This document shows, in pieces, positions 53,336 through 62,944 of a DNA stretch of 64,000 nt. Made by a program: the position numbers and the translations under genes. The notes under the pieces are model-generated. The model was not told where the DNA came from, ran no database searches, and saw only the letters and a program-made list of their open reading frames with translations. The stretch is from Maribacter halichondriae. Lineage in GTDB: Bacteria > Bacteroidota > Bacteroidia > Flavobacteriales > Flavobacteriaceae. Within the stretch, counting starts at the first letter, position 1. Each line of letters opens with the position of its first letter. The stretch covers positions 3,972,001 through 4,036,000 of the forward strand of contig NZ_CP107030.1 of NCBI RefSeq assembly GCF_027474825.1, read 5' to 3'.

Positions 53336-54624
53336 TAACCTTGCTGCATTTCAGAAGCCGCGGCTTGGACCTCGTCCAACACTCGCAACAAATTTTCGCC
53401 CCAAAGTTTCGCAATATCCTCTTCAGAATAACTCCGTTTCACTAACTCAAGGGTCACATTGAAAGTTTCAGAAGCGTCCGACCATCCTTCAATACCGCCT
53501 CCGCCATCAAAATCAGAACTAATGCCTACATGGTCAATACCAATCAAATCGACCATATAATCAATATGGTCTACAAAGTCGGACACGTCAACAGCTGGCG
53601 GGGCATCAGATTTCTTTAAGACGACTTGTTTTGCGATGGTGGTGACCTTGGGGTAATTCTCCATCAAATTCTCCTTCTGTGCATCTGTTAGTGTCGGAAA
53701 ATCTTTGAACTCGAACCATTCAACACCCAATGAGTCAGCGACTTCCTTGTTGATTTCTTTCATATATGCAGCTCTGGCATCATTCTTTTTGGTGTTAAGA
53801 TAGGCTCCAAAGGCAACGGTCTGTACCACACCACCGTTCTCTTTCATCAACTTCAACTGCTCATCATCGAGGTTTCGACTATGGTCACATAATGCCCTCG
53901 CCGATGAGTGAGAAGCGATAATCGGGGCTTTTGAAAGTTCGATCATCTGTAACATCGCTGCTTTGGAAGGATGCGACACATCAATCATAATACCCAATCT
54001 ATTCATCTCTACTACAGAATTTTTACCCAATTCACTTAAACCATTATGTAACCATATACTATCGGCTTCTCCCGTATTCGAATCCGAAAATTGACTGTGG
54101 CCGTTGTGAGCCAATGACACATATCGTGCGCCGAGTTTGTGATATTTTTCAAAATTGGCAAGATTTTCACCAATGGGATAGGCATTTTCAACACCGATCA
54201 TGACCACTTTCTTTCCAGCCTTATCTATTCTGCGTACATCTGCCGAGGTCAACGCCATTTCGATTTGGTCCGGTGCGATAGCTTCACAAAGTCGGTGAAT
54301 GGCCTCGAATTTGGAAATTGCATTGGCCTCGGCCTTTGCGTATCCTTCGTTTGTTAAGGTATCTTGACCGGTGTAGACAATGAACCAGGCGACATCTAAT
54401 CCGCCTTCTTTCATCTTTGGCAAGTTTACCTGCGTTTCAAGACGTTGGGTATAGTTAATACTATCCGTAAAATTCTTGATATTGATATCATCATGGGTGT
54501 CAATGGTAATCACTTTTTCGTGAATCCTCATGGCCTTTTCTTCAAGGCTTTCTTCAGTCTTCTTCTGTGTTTCTGAACAGGATACCATGACCAAAATAAA
54601 TGTAAAAATTAAAGAATGTCTCAT
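53335..54624 (-). CDS. Membrane dipeptidase (peptidase M19) lipoprotein
   Basis: A 429-residue renal-dipeptidase-like zinc peptidase, exported. A short signal ends FILVMVSCSE (Cys at about 16). Metal-site signatures are VITIDTHDDINI (HxD), IGVENAYPIG, VSLAHNGHSQF, MIDVSHPSKAAM, IASHSSARALCDHSRNL and IGISSDFDGGG. Hydrolyses dipeptides in the periplasm or on the outer membrane. The next gene upstream is divergent, about 200 nt away. Confidence 0.9.
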   Translation of the reverse strand: MRHSLIFTFILVMVSCSETQKKTEESLEEKAMRIHEKVITIDTHDDINIKNFTDSINYTQRLETQVNLPKMKEGGLDVAWFIVYTGQDTLTNEGYAKAEANAISKFEAIHRLCEAIAPDQIEMALTSADVRRIDKAGKKVVMIGVENAYPIGENLANFEKYHKLGARYVSLAHNGHSQFSDSNTGEADSIWLHNGLSELGKNSVVEMNRLGIMIDVSHPSKAAMLQMIELSKAPIIASHSSARALCDHSRNLDDEQLKLMKENGGVVQTVAFGAYLNTKKNDARAAYMKEINKEVADSLGVEWFEFKDFPTLTDAQKENLMENYPKVTTIAKQVVLKKSDAPPAVDVSDFVDHIDYMVDLIGIDHVGISSDFDGGGGIEGWSDASETFNVTLELVKRSYSEEDIAKLWGENLLRVLDEVQAAASEMQQG

Positions 54625-54822
54625 ACGTGTAGGAAATTAAACATACAAATAAAGCATTTTGACAACATAAATGGAAGCTTAGGTAACATTTAATTGTACA
54701 AACAACTTGAATTCCTGAGTTTTACAGGTATAACATGAAAAATGTTAAGAAAAAAAATACATTTTCTGAAGGCAAATTTGTAAGAATTTAAAAACCTTCT
54801 CTAACCCAAATCGTTTCCCCAA

Positions 54823-55821
54823 TTGAAATCGAAGGACCTACTTTCTAAACTATCCGTATTGGAGTCATTATTGACAGATTTTTCGTATGAAGAATTGAGA
54901 GTTGAAGATGCGGCTCTTCTTAAGAAGTCCTATCAAGTTTTCAAGGATGATCTAGAGACCATGATTTTTGGAAAGCCTACCTATTCCGCCCAAAACAAAT
55001 CAGTTGAATCAGAGGATATTGCCGAGAAGGGTAATTTGAATCTTTTGGAAGGCAAGTCCGTGTTAGTCTTTGAGGATGACCCTCTGAACCGACACCTGAT
55101 CCGTCAACAGTTTAAAATGTTCGATTGTGAAATACACATGATCGAAAATGCCCATCATGGCGTTGAAATTCTCGAAAAAAACAAAATTGATTTAGTTATA
55201 ATGGATTTACGGATGCCCGGTATGACAGGCTTTGAAGCTACGGATCTGATTAGAAAGCATAATCTTGAAGAGGTGCGAAATGTACCCATCATTGCCATAT
55301 CCGCTGATTTTAGCGAAAATGATGAGGCACTTTGTGTCAAGCATGGTATTAACGATTTCATTCTAAAGCCTTACAAAATCGACCAACTTCTAGAGAAAAT
55401 AGGTCACATATTCGGTTTTGCTCCATTTACTTCGAATGAATTCACAAACACTACTAATCAATATAAAAATTCAAAAGTAGATTTCAGACAATTGTTGGAT
55501 GATTGCATGGGCGATATAGAACTATTGAACGAGCTCATTAGACTATTCAAATTAAACGTATGGGAATTTATCGGAGCCACCAAAATATATCTACAAGACA
55601 AAAACTTTGAACAACTGAAATTTGAGGCCCACAAACTAAAAAACGGATTGGCCATGATCAATGCGCATAGCCTACAGAGCATAATTTTTGAGTTCTATGA
55701 GGTTTGTTTATCCGGCAAGGACCTCGAACGTCTTGCAGATTTAAAACAAAGGTTCATAGATGAATATCAGGTCGTTGAGAAAACTATTGACTCGGGTCTT
55801 TCAGAGTTATTGAATGATTAA
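54823..55821 (+). CDS. REC-HPt phosphorelay protein
   Basis: A 332-residue protein with an N-terminal region (about 1-80), a receiver domain (about 82-205) and a histidine phosphotransfer domain (about 225-325). REC landmarks: VFEDDPLNR, phosphoacceptor Asp in LVIMDLRMPGMTG, Ile-Ser in IIAISADFSEN, and Lys in ILKPYKI. HPt landmark: the phosphorylatable His in KFEAHKLKNGLAM. It has no kinase and no DNA-binding domain. TTG start chosen: an in-frame stop lies 19 nt upstream and no ATG fits. It is the first gene of the 55-64 kb cluster; the cognate kinase is not in view. Confidence 0.85.
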   Translation: MKSKDLLSKLSVLESLLTDFSYEELRVEDAALLKKSYQVFKDDLETMIFGKPTYSAQNKSVESEDIAEKGNLNLLEGKSVLVFEDDPLNRHLIRQQFKMFDCEIHMIENAHHGVEILEKNKIDLVIMDLRMPGMTGFEATDLIRKHNLEEVRNVPIIAISADFSENDEALCVKHGINDFILKPYKIDQLLEKIGHIFGFAPFTSNEFTNTTNQYKNSKVDFRQLLDDCMGDIELLNELIRLFKLNVWEFIGATKIYLQDKNFEQLKFEAHKLKNGLAMINAHSLQSIIFEFYEVCLSGKDLERLADLKQRFIDEYQVVEKTIDSGLSELLND

Positions 55822-55829
55822 AGAAAAGG

Positions 55830-56201
55830 ATGATGAAGAAAAAATTATTACTGGCGGAAGATGACGAACTGTTGTCCGCCTTATTGAATTACCGTCTTGA
55901 AAAGGAAGGGTACCAGGTCATTGTTTGTCGTGATGGCAAAGAGGTCAAGGAATATCTGGGTCAAGATTGCCCTGATATTATCGTTACCGATATCATGATG
56001 CCTTATTTTTCTGGTATGGAGCTTATAGATTTTGTAAGGAAAGAGATGAACTCCGAGGTTCCGATTATTATTATTTCTTCGGCAGGTAACGAAGAAAATG
56101 TTTTGAACGCCTTTGAACTGGGGGCCAATGATTTTATCGCCAAACCCGTGAGTCCCGCCGAGCTGATGGTTCGGGTCAATAGAGAACTTAGTAAAAAGTG
56201 A
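55830..56201 (+). CDS. Single-domain response regulator
   Basis: A 123-residue REC-only protein. LLAEDDELL gives the acidic pair, IIVTDIMMPYFSGME the phosphoacceptor Asp (about 55), IISSAGNEEN the Thr/Ser position, and FIAKPVSPAEL the Lys. There is no output domain, so it must act by protein interaction, possibly with the REC-HPt protein 8 nt upstream or with the HEAT-repeat protein just downstream. Confidence 0.88.
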   Translation: MMKKKLLLAEDDELLSALLNYRLEKEGYQVIVCRDGKEVKEYLGQDCPDIIVTDIMMPYFSGMELIDFVRKEMNSEVPIIIISSAGNEENVLNAFELGANDFIAKPVSPAELMVRVNRELSKK

Positions 56202-56202
56202 C

Positions 56203-59021
56203 TTGCAAATACGAATAGCCACATATCAAGCACAGGCCCTCATAGGTGCCCCAAAAATCCATACGGATCTTTTGTGGGACCTTACTTTTTTATTCGTCGG
56301 GCTGGCGGTACTTTATTTTACGGGAGTTTTCTTTTTTAGAAATAGAATTTCTTCACAAACCAAAAAGCTAAAACTTCGTAAAGATGAGTTTTCGCCAATG
56401 ATCAGCGAGTTTCTTTTTTATGACGATAATGCCTCCAAAGACGAGAAAACAAGATATATCGAGCTCAAATTGGAAATACGGCAACTATTGAAAGATGATT
56501 TTAATAGAAAATCACTAGCCGAGATATTGCTTGATTTGAGAAAAGATGTTTCTGGCGATACACAATTACGTCTTTTTAAGCTTTACAAAGACTTGGGACT
56601 ACATAAAGATGCCTATCAAAAGCTGAAAAGCTGGCGATGGGAGAGGGTCTCAAAAGGAATCATGGAGCTGACCCAAATGCAAGTGGTAGAATCGTATAAT
56701 CTAATTACCAAATTTATCAACGATAAGCGATCTACCATCCGTAAACAGGCGGAAATTGCAACGGTAACTTTAAAACCTGATGGTATCACTTACTTTTTGG
56801 ATACAACTCGCTACAAAATTTCGGAATGGCAGCAATTGAAAATATTGGATGTACTCCGCAATTTTGAAGACTTTCAACCTCCACGTTTTAAGGCATGGCT
56901 GACTTCTACGAACCGACACGTCGTTCTGTTCGCATTACGCTTAATCAAATATTACAATCAGAATGATGTGAATGCATCGCTCGTGGTGTTAGTAAAGCAT
57001 AAGAATGACCAAATAAAGACAGAGGCTCTGAAATGCATCAAAGAATTCAATGTTTTTGAAGCCATTGAAACCCTTGAAATTGTTTTTGGAAAAATTCTGT
57101 GGATTTAAAAATTTCCATTTTGGATGTCATCGCGACCATCGGTAACCAAGAACACCTCCAATTTTTAGAGCTTATCGAAAAGAAGGAGAAAAACTTTTCG
57201 GTCAAGAGCAAAGCATTAAGCGCCATAAATGCGATTTCACCGGAAAGTGTTCTGCCGACCGTAGGAATCATGGATATTTCCAAGTATCAGATTCCACCTG
57301 ACATCGTATCGGTGGAAACCCAAGAAATGGAAGAAGACCTAGAAGTATTTCCCGAAGCTTCCCAAGAAGTTCAGGAATTACATGAAGAAATAAAAACGGA
57401 AGAAAAAGTAACAGAGGAATCTCAAAAAAGCATACAGGATCTTTCGGAAGTTGCAGCAATAGAGCAGGAAAGCTACGATGAGATTAAAACAGATGAAATA
57501 GTAATATCTGTAAATAATATTGAGGTCACGGATTACCAAGTCGTATCCGCTGCCGAAGAAATACAACCGAGATTCGAAGAAATCAAACCTTCAGAAAATA
57601 TAGTGCAAATCGATGAAGATTTACAAGGTATAAACCTTGGTTTTTTGCCCATTGTGGTAAGCGCTGAGCTTAATGATAGTAAAATGGATTCGGAAGATAA
57701 ACAACAAACCGGTTCCGACCACTTAGAAGAGCCAATAGTTGAGAATATACCTGTGGTGTACGAGCTTTTGGCAAATGATAAAGTTTCTTTTGAAAAAAAG
57801 ACTGATTCCGTAGAGCCCGCACCAGTTGATGAAATCGATATTTCAGAGTTGAATTTCTTGCCCATCGTAGTGGAAGATGAACCCGAGCATGATGTGAACA
57901 CGGTAGCTTCGGAATATCGATATACGCCAAATCTTTCCAAGGAATTGAAAAAAGAACGTCTATTAGAAACAAAGGTCGTTTTTGAAGAGATAAAGTATGT
58001 CCCAGAATACATGGATATGGTAGTAGTTTGTGAAATAGTGGACATAGAAATAAATAAAAGCAATCACAAAAATATAGACCCTAGCTCCGTAAGTACTATT
58101 GATTACGACCAGATCCGTAATCTTGAAGTCCATTTTGAAGAAATGGCACAAAAGTCCGGCCAATTTCCTATTGAGGAATCTTTGCATGCTAGAAATGGCT
58201 GGGACTTTGATACACTTAGTGATGTAGAATCATTGAATGACGAAAATAATGTTGTTTCTCAATTGGGGAGCAACTATCCCGAAGATTATCAAGACGAAAA
58301 AGATGATATCAAAAACATGATTGGCAACATACAGAATTCAAGCCTATACGACGAAAATATCCGTAAAAGAATGGACCTTCTCGATGATATCGATGAGTTG
58401 GGCGATGAGAGAGAAATTCCATTGCTATTGGAATATTTACGGGAAGAGAAAATTGAGGTAATAAAAAGTAGAATCCGTGAAATCATAAGCAAATTTTCCC
58501 ACACGGAAATCGAACAATTGCAACAGGCCAAAGAAACTTCTGAAAAAGCATATGAAGGGCCTTCGACTATTGAAACCTTTTTTCAGGAATGTGACGAAGA
58601 GTCCCAATTGGTATTGCTTAACTGCTCTTGGGACCTCATGGACGAAAAAGATGTCGGCTTTCTTAAAAAATTGCTAGACAACGAGAACCCATTAATTCAA
58701 GAAAAGGCGGAAATGGTATTGGAGCACATTCAAGAAGATGTCTTGAATCCACCCGAGTCCATCGAGAGTTCCATGCCACTCAAAATGACAGCTTCCATTG
58801 ACTTAAAATCGTCAAGCGAGCGAAGGGAAATTTTGGAAACCGAAAAGGATAAACCGAGTGATCCAAAAGACATTTTTGATATTGGCTTTGAGATTGATCT
58901 TGAAGAAGAGGAAGAAGAAAACGAGAAAACATTGCTCGACGAAAGCCTGAAAAGCGAAAATGGCATCGTCGGCTGTTTGCTTTCCATCAAATCCCTAATC
59001 CTAGAAACACTCCATGGATAG
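56203..59021 (+). CDS. Membrane-anchored HEAT-repeat protein with long acidic linker, frameshifted
   Basis: Two frames (56203-57108 and 57099-59021) fit one 939-residue protein if one A is added to the run at 57090-57094. The join, ..LEIVFGKNSVDLKISILDVIATIG.., continues a HEAT repeat. Layout: TTG start; a transmembrane helix at about 22-42; HEAT repeats to about 350; a long Glu/Asp/Ile/Val-rich low-complexity linker (about 360-710) in which FLPIVV occurs twice (57640-57660 and 57853-57870); a second HEAT region (about 715-850) with YDENIRKRMDLLDDIDELGD; an acidic tail. No enzyme motif. It lies between two receiver genes and the glycosyltransferase, so it may be the scaffold coupling the phosphorelay to synthesis. 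The family is unknown to me. Confidence 0.75.
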
Positions 59022-60444
59022 TGAAGTATTTGGTATCATTTTAGAGTACATAAATGTCGTTTTCCTGACATTTACGGTAGTGCTTTTCACCATGTTCACG
59101 GTCATGGGGTACCTATCTACGCGCAATTCTATCCATTATCGAAATAAGAACAGTTTTGGGGATATGTCTAAAGTAATGGCATCACCTTTGGCTCCCAGCA
59201 TTACCATAATTGCACCGGCCTATAACGAGGGTATGACCATTGTCGAGAACATCCGATCTTTGATGTCTCTACGATACGTGAACTATGAAGTCATGGTGGT
59301 GAACGATGGCAGTAAAGATGATACATTGCAAAAGATGATCGATGCCTATGATCTCGAACTGATAGAACAAAAAATAGATCCCGAATGGCGTAATAAACCG
59401 ATACGGGGCATCTATAAATCTCCGCATAGGGCTTTCTCGAAACTAACCGTAATCGACAAAGAAAACGGAGGTAAGTCGGATGCCCTGAACACCGGCATGG
59501 CCCTGTCAAGCAACCAGTATGTGGGCTGTATCGATGTGGATTGCCTTCTTCTACCCGATGCGCTTTTACATGTGGTCAAATCATTTTTTCAGCGCTCTGA
59601 AAAGCGGGTAATTGCCGTGGGCGGGGTTATCCGGGTTGCCAATTCGTGTAAGATCAATGGAGGGGAACTGGAAGAAATCCGTTTGCCGACTAATTGGTTG
59701 GCACGCTTTCAGTTGCTCGAATACACACGCTCATTTATTTTGGGTCGAATGGCCTGGGGCCGTATCGACAGCCTTTTGATCATTTCAGGGGCCTTTGGTT
59801 TTTTTGATCGTGAAATCGCACTGGCCGTTGGCGGATATGATACAGGTACCGTGGGTGAGGACATGGAAATCGTCTTCAAGATGCGAAGATATATGCACGA
59901 TTGCAAAATGCCCTATACGGTGGAATATATTCCTGATTCTTTGTGCTGGACGGAAGTTCCCGAAGACCTGAAAATATTCGTGAATCAACGAGATCGTTGG
60001 GCAAGGGGGAATTTGGAGACCCTTTTCAAGCATAAGGATATGTTCTTCAATTCAAAGTACGGCAGATTGGGGCTCATCAGTTATCCGTATTGGTTTTTCT
60101 ATGAATGGATGGCTCCCTTGATGGAGTTTTTTGGGTTTTTTACTATTATAATTTTTACCTATTTGGGCATCCTAAATTGGGAATTTTTCATTGCTATTAC
60201 GGCCGCGGTCTATATGTTTTCGGTAATGTTTTCCTTTTACGCCATTCTTTGGGATGTGTACTCCTATAACGAATACAAAAAAACAAAGGATATTCTGATT
60301 CTCATGGGATGCGCCATTGTTGAGCCTCTGATATTCCATCCGATCGTAGTGTGGTCTGCGGTACGTGGAAACTATAAAAAATTGTTCAAGGTAAAATCAG
60401 GTTGGGGATCACAGGTCCGTAAAGGTTTTGCCAAAGCGACATGA
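59014..60444 (+). CDS. Processive family 2 glycosyltransferase, membrane
   Basis: A 476-residue glycosyltransferase like the synthases of poly-N-acetylglucosamine, hyaluronan or cellulose. One N-terminal transmembrane helix (about 12-32); then the GT-A core with APAYNEGMTIVENI, MVVNDGSKDDT, KENGGKSDALNTGM, the metal-binding DVDC, GAFGFFDREIALAVGGYD, the base GEDMEI and the processivity motif QRDRWARGN (QxxRW). Then three or four more transmembrane helices. Its start overlaps the HEAT gene stop by 8 nt. It is the polymerising enzyme of the cluster; sugar specificity cannot be read from sequence. Confidence 0.9.
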   Translation: MDSEVFGIILEYINVVFLTFTVVLFTMFTVMGYLSTRNSIHYRNKNSFGDMSKVMASPLAPSITIIAPAYNEGMTIVENIRSLMSLRYVNYEVMVVNDGSKDDTLQKMIDAYDLELIEQKIDPEWRNKPIRGIYKSPHRAFSKLTVIDKENGGKSDALNTGMALSSNQYVGCIDVDCLLLPDALLHVVKSFFQRSEKRVIAVGGVIRVANSCKINGGELEEIRLPTNWLARFQLLEYTRSFILGRMAWGRIDSLLIISGAFGFFDREIALAVGGYDTGTVGEDMEIVFKMRRYMHDCKMPYTVEYIPDSLCWTEVPEDLKIFVNQRDRWARGNLETLFKHKDMFFNSKYGRLGLISYPYWFFYEWMAPLMEFFGFFTIIIFTYLGILNWEFFIAITAAVYMFSVMFSFYAILWDVYSYNEYKKTKDILILMGCAIVEPLIFHPIVVWSAVRGNYKKLFKVKSGWGSQVRKGFAKAT

Positions 60445-60450
60445 GAAGAA

Positions 60451-60515
60451 GTGTGAGGTATGAAATACGAAGTACCAATTATGCGATATGAAATTGAGAT
60501 TATGAGTTGTAAAAT
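60451..60515. repeat. Degenerate GAAATACGAAGTACC repeat
   Basis: Imperfect GTGAGGTATGAAATACGAAG units, followed by looser copies. This is the only degenerate-repeat block inside the polysaccharide cluster, between the GT2 and LTA-synthase-like genes. Confidence 0.5.
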
Positions 60516-60577
60516 TAGTGTGAAGGTGGAGATTGAAGATTTTAAAATAAGCAGTAATCGATAATTAATAGTCAATT

Positions 60578-62944
60578 GTGAATACGAGCGAACTGGATAG
60601 ATATACGCTGAAGCAGTACACAAGATTGATAATTTCATTCTTTGGCTGCCTGTTTGTGCTTTCTATTTACCAATATACTACCTTATATTTCAAGGGTGTT
60701 GTAGATACTATTTTGAGCACTAGTTTTTTCATTGCCGTGGTGCACCAGATGGGGTTTGCATCTTTGGCCGGGGTTATACTTGCTTTTCCCTTTAATTTTT
60801 GGGAGAATTTTAGACCACGATACGGATTTAATCTGGTTTTCGTTCTGCTGACTTTTTTGTTGATCATAGAGGCTGTGCTTATAAGTTACTACTGCACGGC
60901 TCTCGTTCCGCTGGGTTCCGATTTGTTGGGTTATAGTTTTGCGGATATCAAGACAACGATTTCCAATTCTGGAGGTATGTCCTTTGGACTTATACTTGGC
61001 ATTTTGGTTATCACGGGCATGTTCTTCGGTCTTTATAAGGTTACTTCGAAATATTACCATTACATCAGTAAGATGTACCCGTTTACCATCATTCTTTTTA
61101 GCATGTTCATTATGACGCTGTTTATCGATGGAAAACCAATTAACCAAAACAAGACCCAATACTTGGCTCTAAACCTGTATGAGACCTCTACTGAAGGTAC
61201 TTCCTATAATTCGGATGTCGAATACCCATTGATAAAGACGGGTCAGGTTCAAAATGTACTTGGAGAATATTTTGAACTGAGGGAAGAAAAACCCAATATC
61301 GTCTTTATAATGGTCGAAGGCCTGGGAAGGGATTTTGTGGGTGAAGGTGCAGAATATCAAGGTTTTACACCTTTTTTGGATTCACTGACCACAAAATCGT
61401 TGTATTGGGAAAACTGCTTGAGCAATACCGGTAGGACCTTCGGGGTACTGCCTTCGCTGCTGGGCTCCTTGCCTTTTGGCAAGAGTGGTTTTATGGAACT
61501 GGAGAAATATCCCAATAAACTGACTTTGTTCAGTATTTTGAAAAACAATGGGTATCATACTTCATTTTATCAGGGTACCAATAGTTCTTTTGACAACGTG
61601 GATCGTTTTCTCACCAGTGAGAATGTCGATTTTGTTCTGGACAAATCCGGTTTTGGTAGCAAATATGAAATGCAAGCCGAAGATGCGGCGGGTTCTTCAT
61701 GGGGTTATCCCGATAGGGAACTCTTCAAAAAGAGCATGAGTCTTCCGAGGGAAACCGAGCAGCCAAGAATCGAGGTCTATATGACCATTAGTACGCACGA
61801 ACCTTTCATTCCGCCTAGACAGGAATTGTATGAGGATAAAGTCCAAAAGATTCTAGCAAAGGGCCAACATCAGGGAAAGATCAAAAATGTCATTGAAAAA
61901 AATGATAATGTTTTTGCTACACTTTTGTACACCGATGATGCATTAAACTATGTGTTCGAGGAGTACAAAAAGCAGCCAAATTATGATAATACCATATTTA
62001 TTGTAACGGGCGACCACAGACTTATCCCCATCCCGCAACGCAATAACCTTAGTCGTTTTCACGTGCCTTTGATCATGTACAGCCCTATGTTGAAAACGAC
62101 CAAAAAAATGAGCGCGGTTTCCTCACATTTTGATGTTACTCCTACGCTTTTGGCGCTTTTGGGTAATAAATATGAGCTCAAAATGCCAAAGAAAGTCGCG
62201 TGGATGGGGGATGCGCTCGATACGCAATCCGAATTCCGGTCTGTAAAAGATATTCCTTTGATGCGTAACAAGAACGAATTAAAAGAATATATCAGTGGAG
62301 ACAAACTCTATTCCGATGGGTCGATATATGGGATTGATGAAAATATGGACCTAAGTACTTCCTTTGGTGGTTCAAAGGCTGAGACAAAGCTTGAAAGCTT
62401 CAAATCTCTGAATGCCTACGTCACCAACAACGATAAGATAATTCCCGATAGTCTGGCCATTTTTTCAGTACAAAAGGAAAAATTCACGGATAGCGAGATA
62501 GTTTGGATCAATAGCGTCTACAACGGACAGAATTTCGACAAGGTATATATGATTGCTCGAGAATTGGCCTTCAAAAAGGAATATGAAAAGTCATTATTGC
62601 TTTGCAGATATATTCTTTCGGAATCGCCCAGTCATATAGACACGAAGGTATTGACGGGAAGAGTCAATGTATGGATGGGAAATTATGATAAATCCATAGA
62701 AATATTGAAGGCCTGTATTAAGATGAATCCGAATTATATCGATTCCTATTCGGCGCTGTTCGATGTGTATTTCTGGTCAGATCGAACCACAGAGGCATTG
62801 GACCTGATTGAAATTGTACAAGAGAATAGTTCGAATGCAAATGAGATTGCCGACAAAATTTCAAGGGCGAGGATGCAAGCTCGAAAGATGGGCATCTCAT
62901 TATCCCGGAAAAAGGAAACTGCTGATATATCTTTTGAAGACTAA
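60578..62944 (+). CDS. LTA-synthase-fold membrane protein with C-terminal TPRs
   Basis: A 788-residue protein, GTG start. Four or five N-terminal transmembrane helices (about 15-185) precede an alkaline-phosphatase/sulfatase-fold domain like LtaS (about 240-560). NIVFIMVEGLGRDFVGEG (metal Glu) starts the core, the probable catalytic Thr is in SNTGRTFGVLPSLLGS, and GDHRLIPIPQRNNLSRFHVP is near its end. A C-terminal TPR-like region is at about 660-770. LtaS enzymes transfer phosphoglycerol from phosphatidylglycerol; in Gram-negatives related proteins modify periplasmic or surface glycans. It probably modifies the polymer made by the GT2. It overlaps the YaiO gene start by 1 nt. Confidence 0.82.
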   Translation: MNTSELDRYTLKQYTRLIISFFGCLFVLSIYQYTTLYFKGVVDTILSTSFFIAVVHQMGFASLAGVILAFPFNFWENFRPRYGFNLVFVLLTFLLIIEAVLISYYCTALVPLGSDLLGYSFADIKTTISNSGGMSFGLILGILVITGMFFGLYKVTSKYYHYISKMYPFTIILFSMFIMTLFIDGKPINQNKTQYLALNLYETSTEGTSYNSDVEYPLIKTGQVQNVLGEYFELREEKPNIVFIMVEGLGRDFVGEGAEYQGFTPFLDSLTTKSLYWENCLSNTGRTFGVLPSLLGSLPFGKSGFMELEKYPNKLTLFSILKNNGYHTSFYQGTNSSFDNVDRFLTSENVDFVLDKSGFGSKYEMQAEDAAGSSWGYPDRELFKKSMSLPRETEQPRIEVYMTISTHEPFIPPRQELYEDKVQKILAKGQHQGKIKNVIEKNDNVFATLLYTDDALNYVFEEYKKQPNYDNTIFIVTGDHRLIPIPQRNNLSRFHVPLIMYSPMLKTTKKMSAVSSHFDVTPTLLALLGNKYELKMPKKVAWMGDALDTQSEFRSVKDIPLMRNKNELKEYISGDKLYSDGSIYGIDENMDLSTSFGGSKAETKLESFKSLNAYVTNNDKIIPDSLAIFSVQKEKFTDSEIVWINSVYNGQNFDKVYMIARELAFKKEYEKSLLLCRYILSESPSHIDTKVLTGRVNVWMGNYDKSIEILKACIKMNPNYIDSYSALFDVYFWSDRTTEALDLIEIVQENSSNANEIADKISRARMQARKMGISLSRKKETADISFED

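Noticed and set aside
57533-58063. Minus-strand ORF of 176 codons in the HEAT linker
   Set aside because: Ser/Thr/Phe-rich shadow of a Glu/Asp-rich coding strand; typical low-complexity artefact.
57099-59021. Separate acidic protein gene following a shorter HEAT gene
   Set aside because: The two frames meet within a HEAT repeat, overlap by 10 nt, and join by one base in an A run; the second part lacks its own start context.
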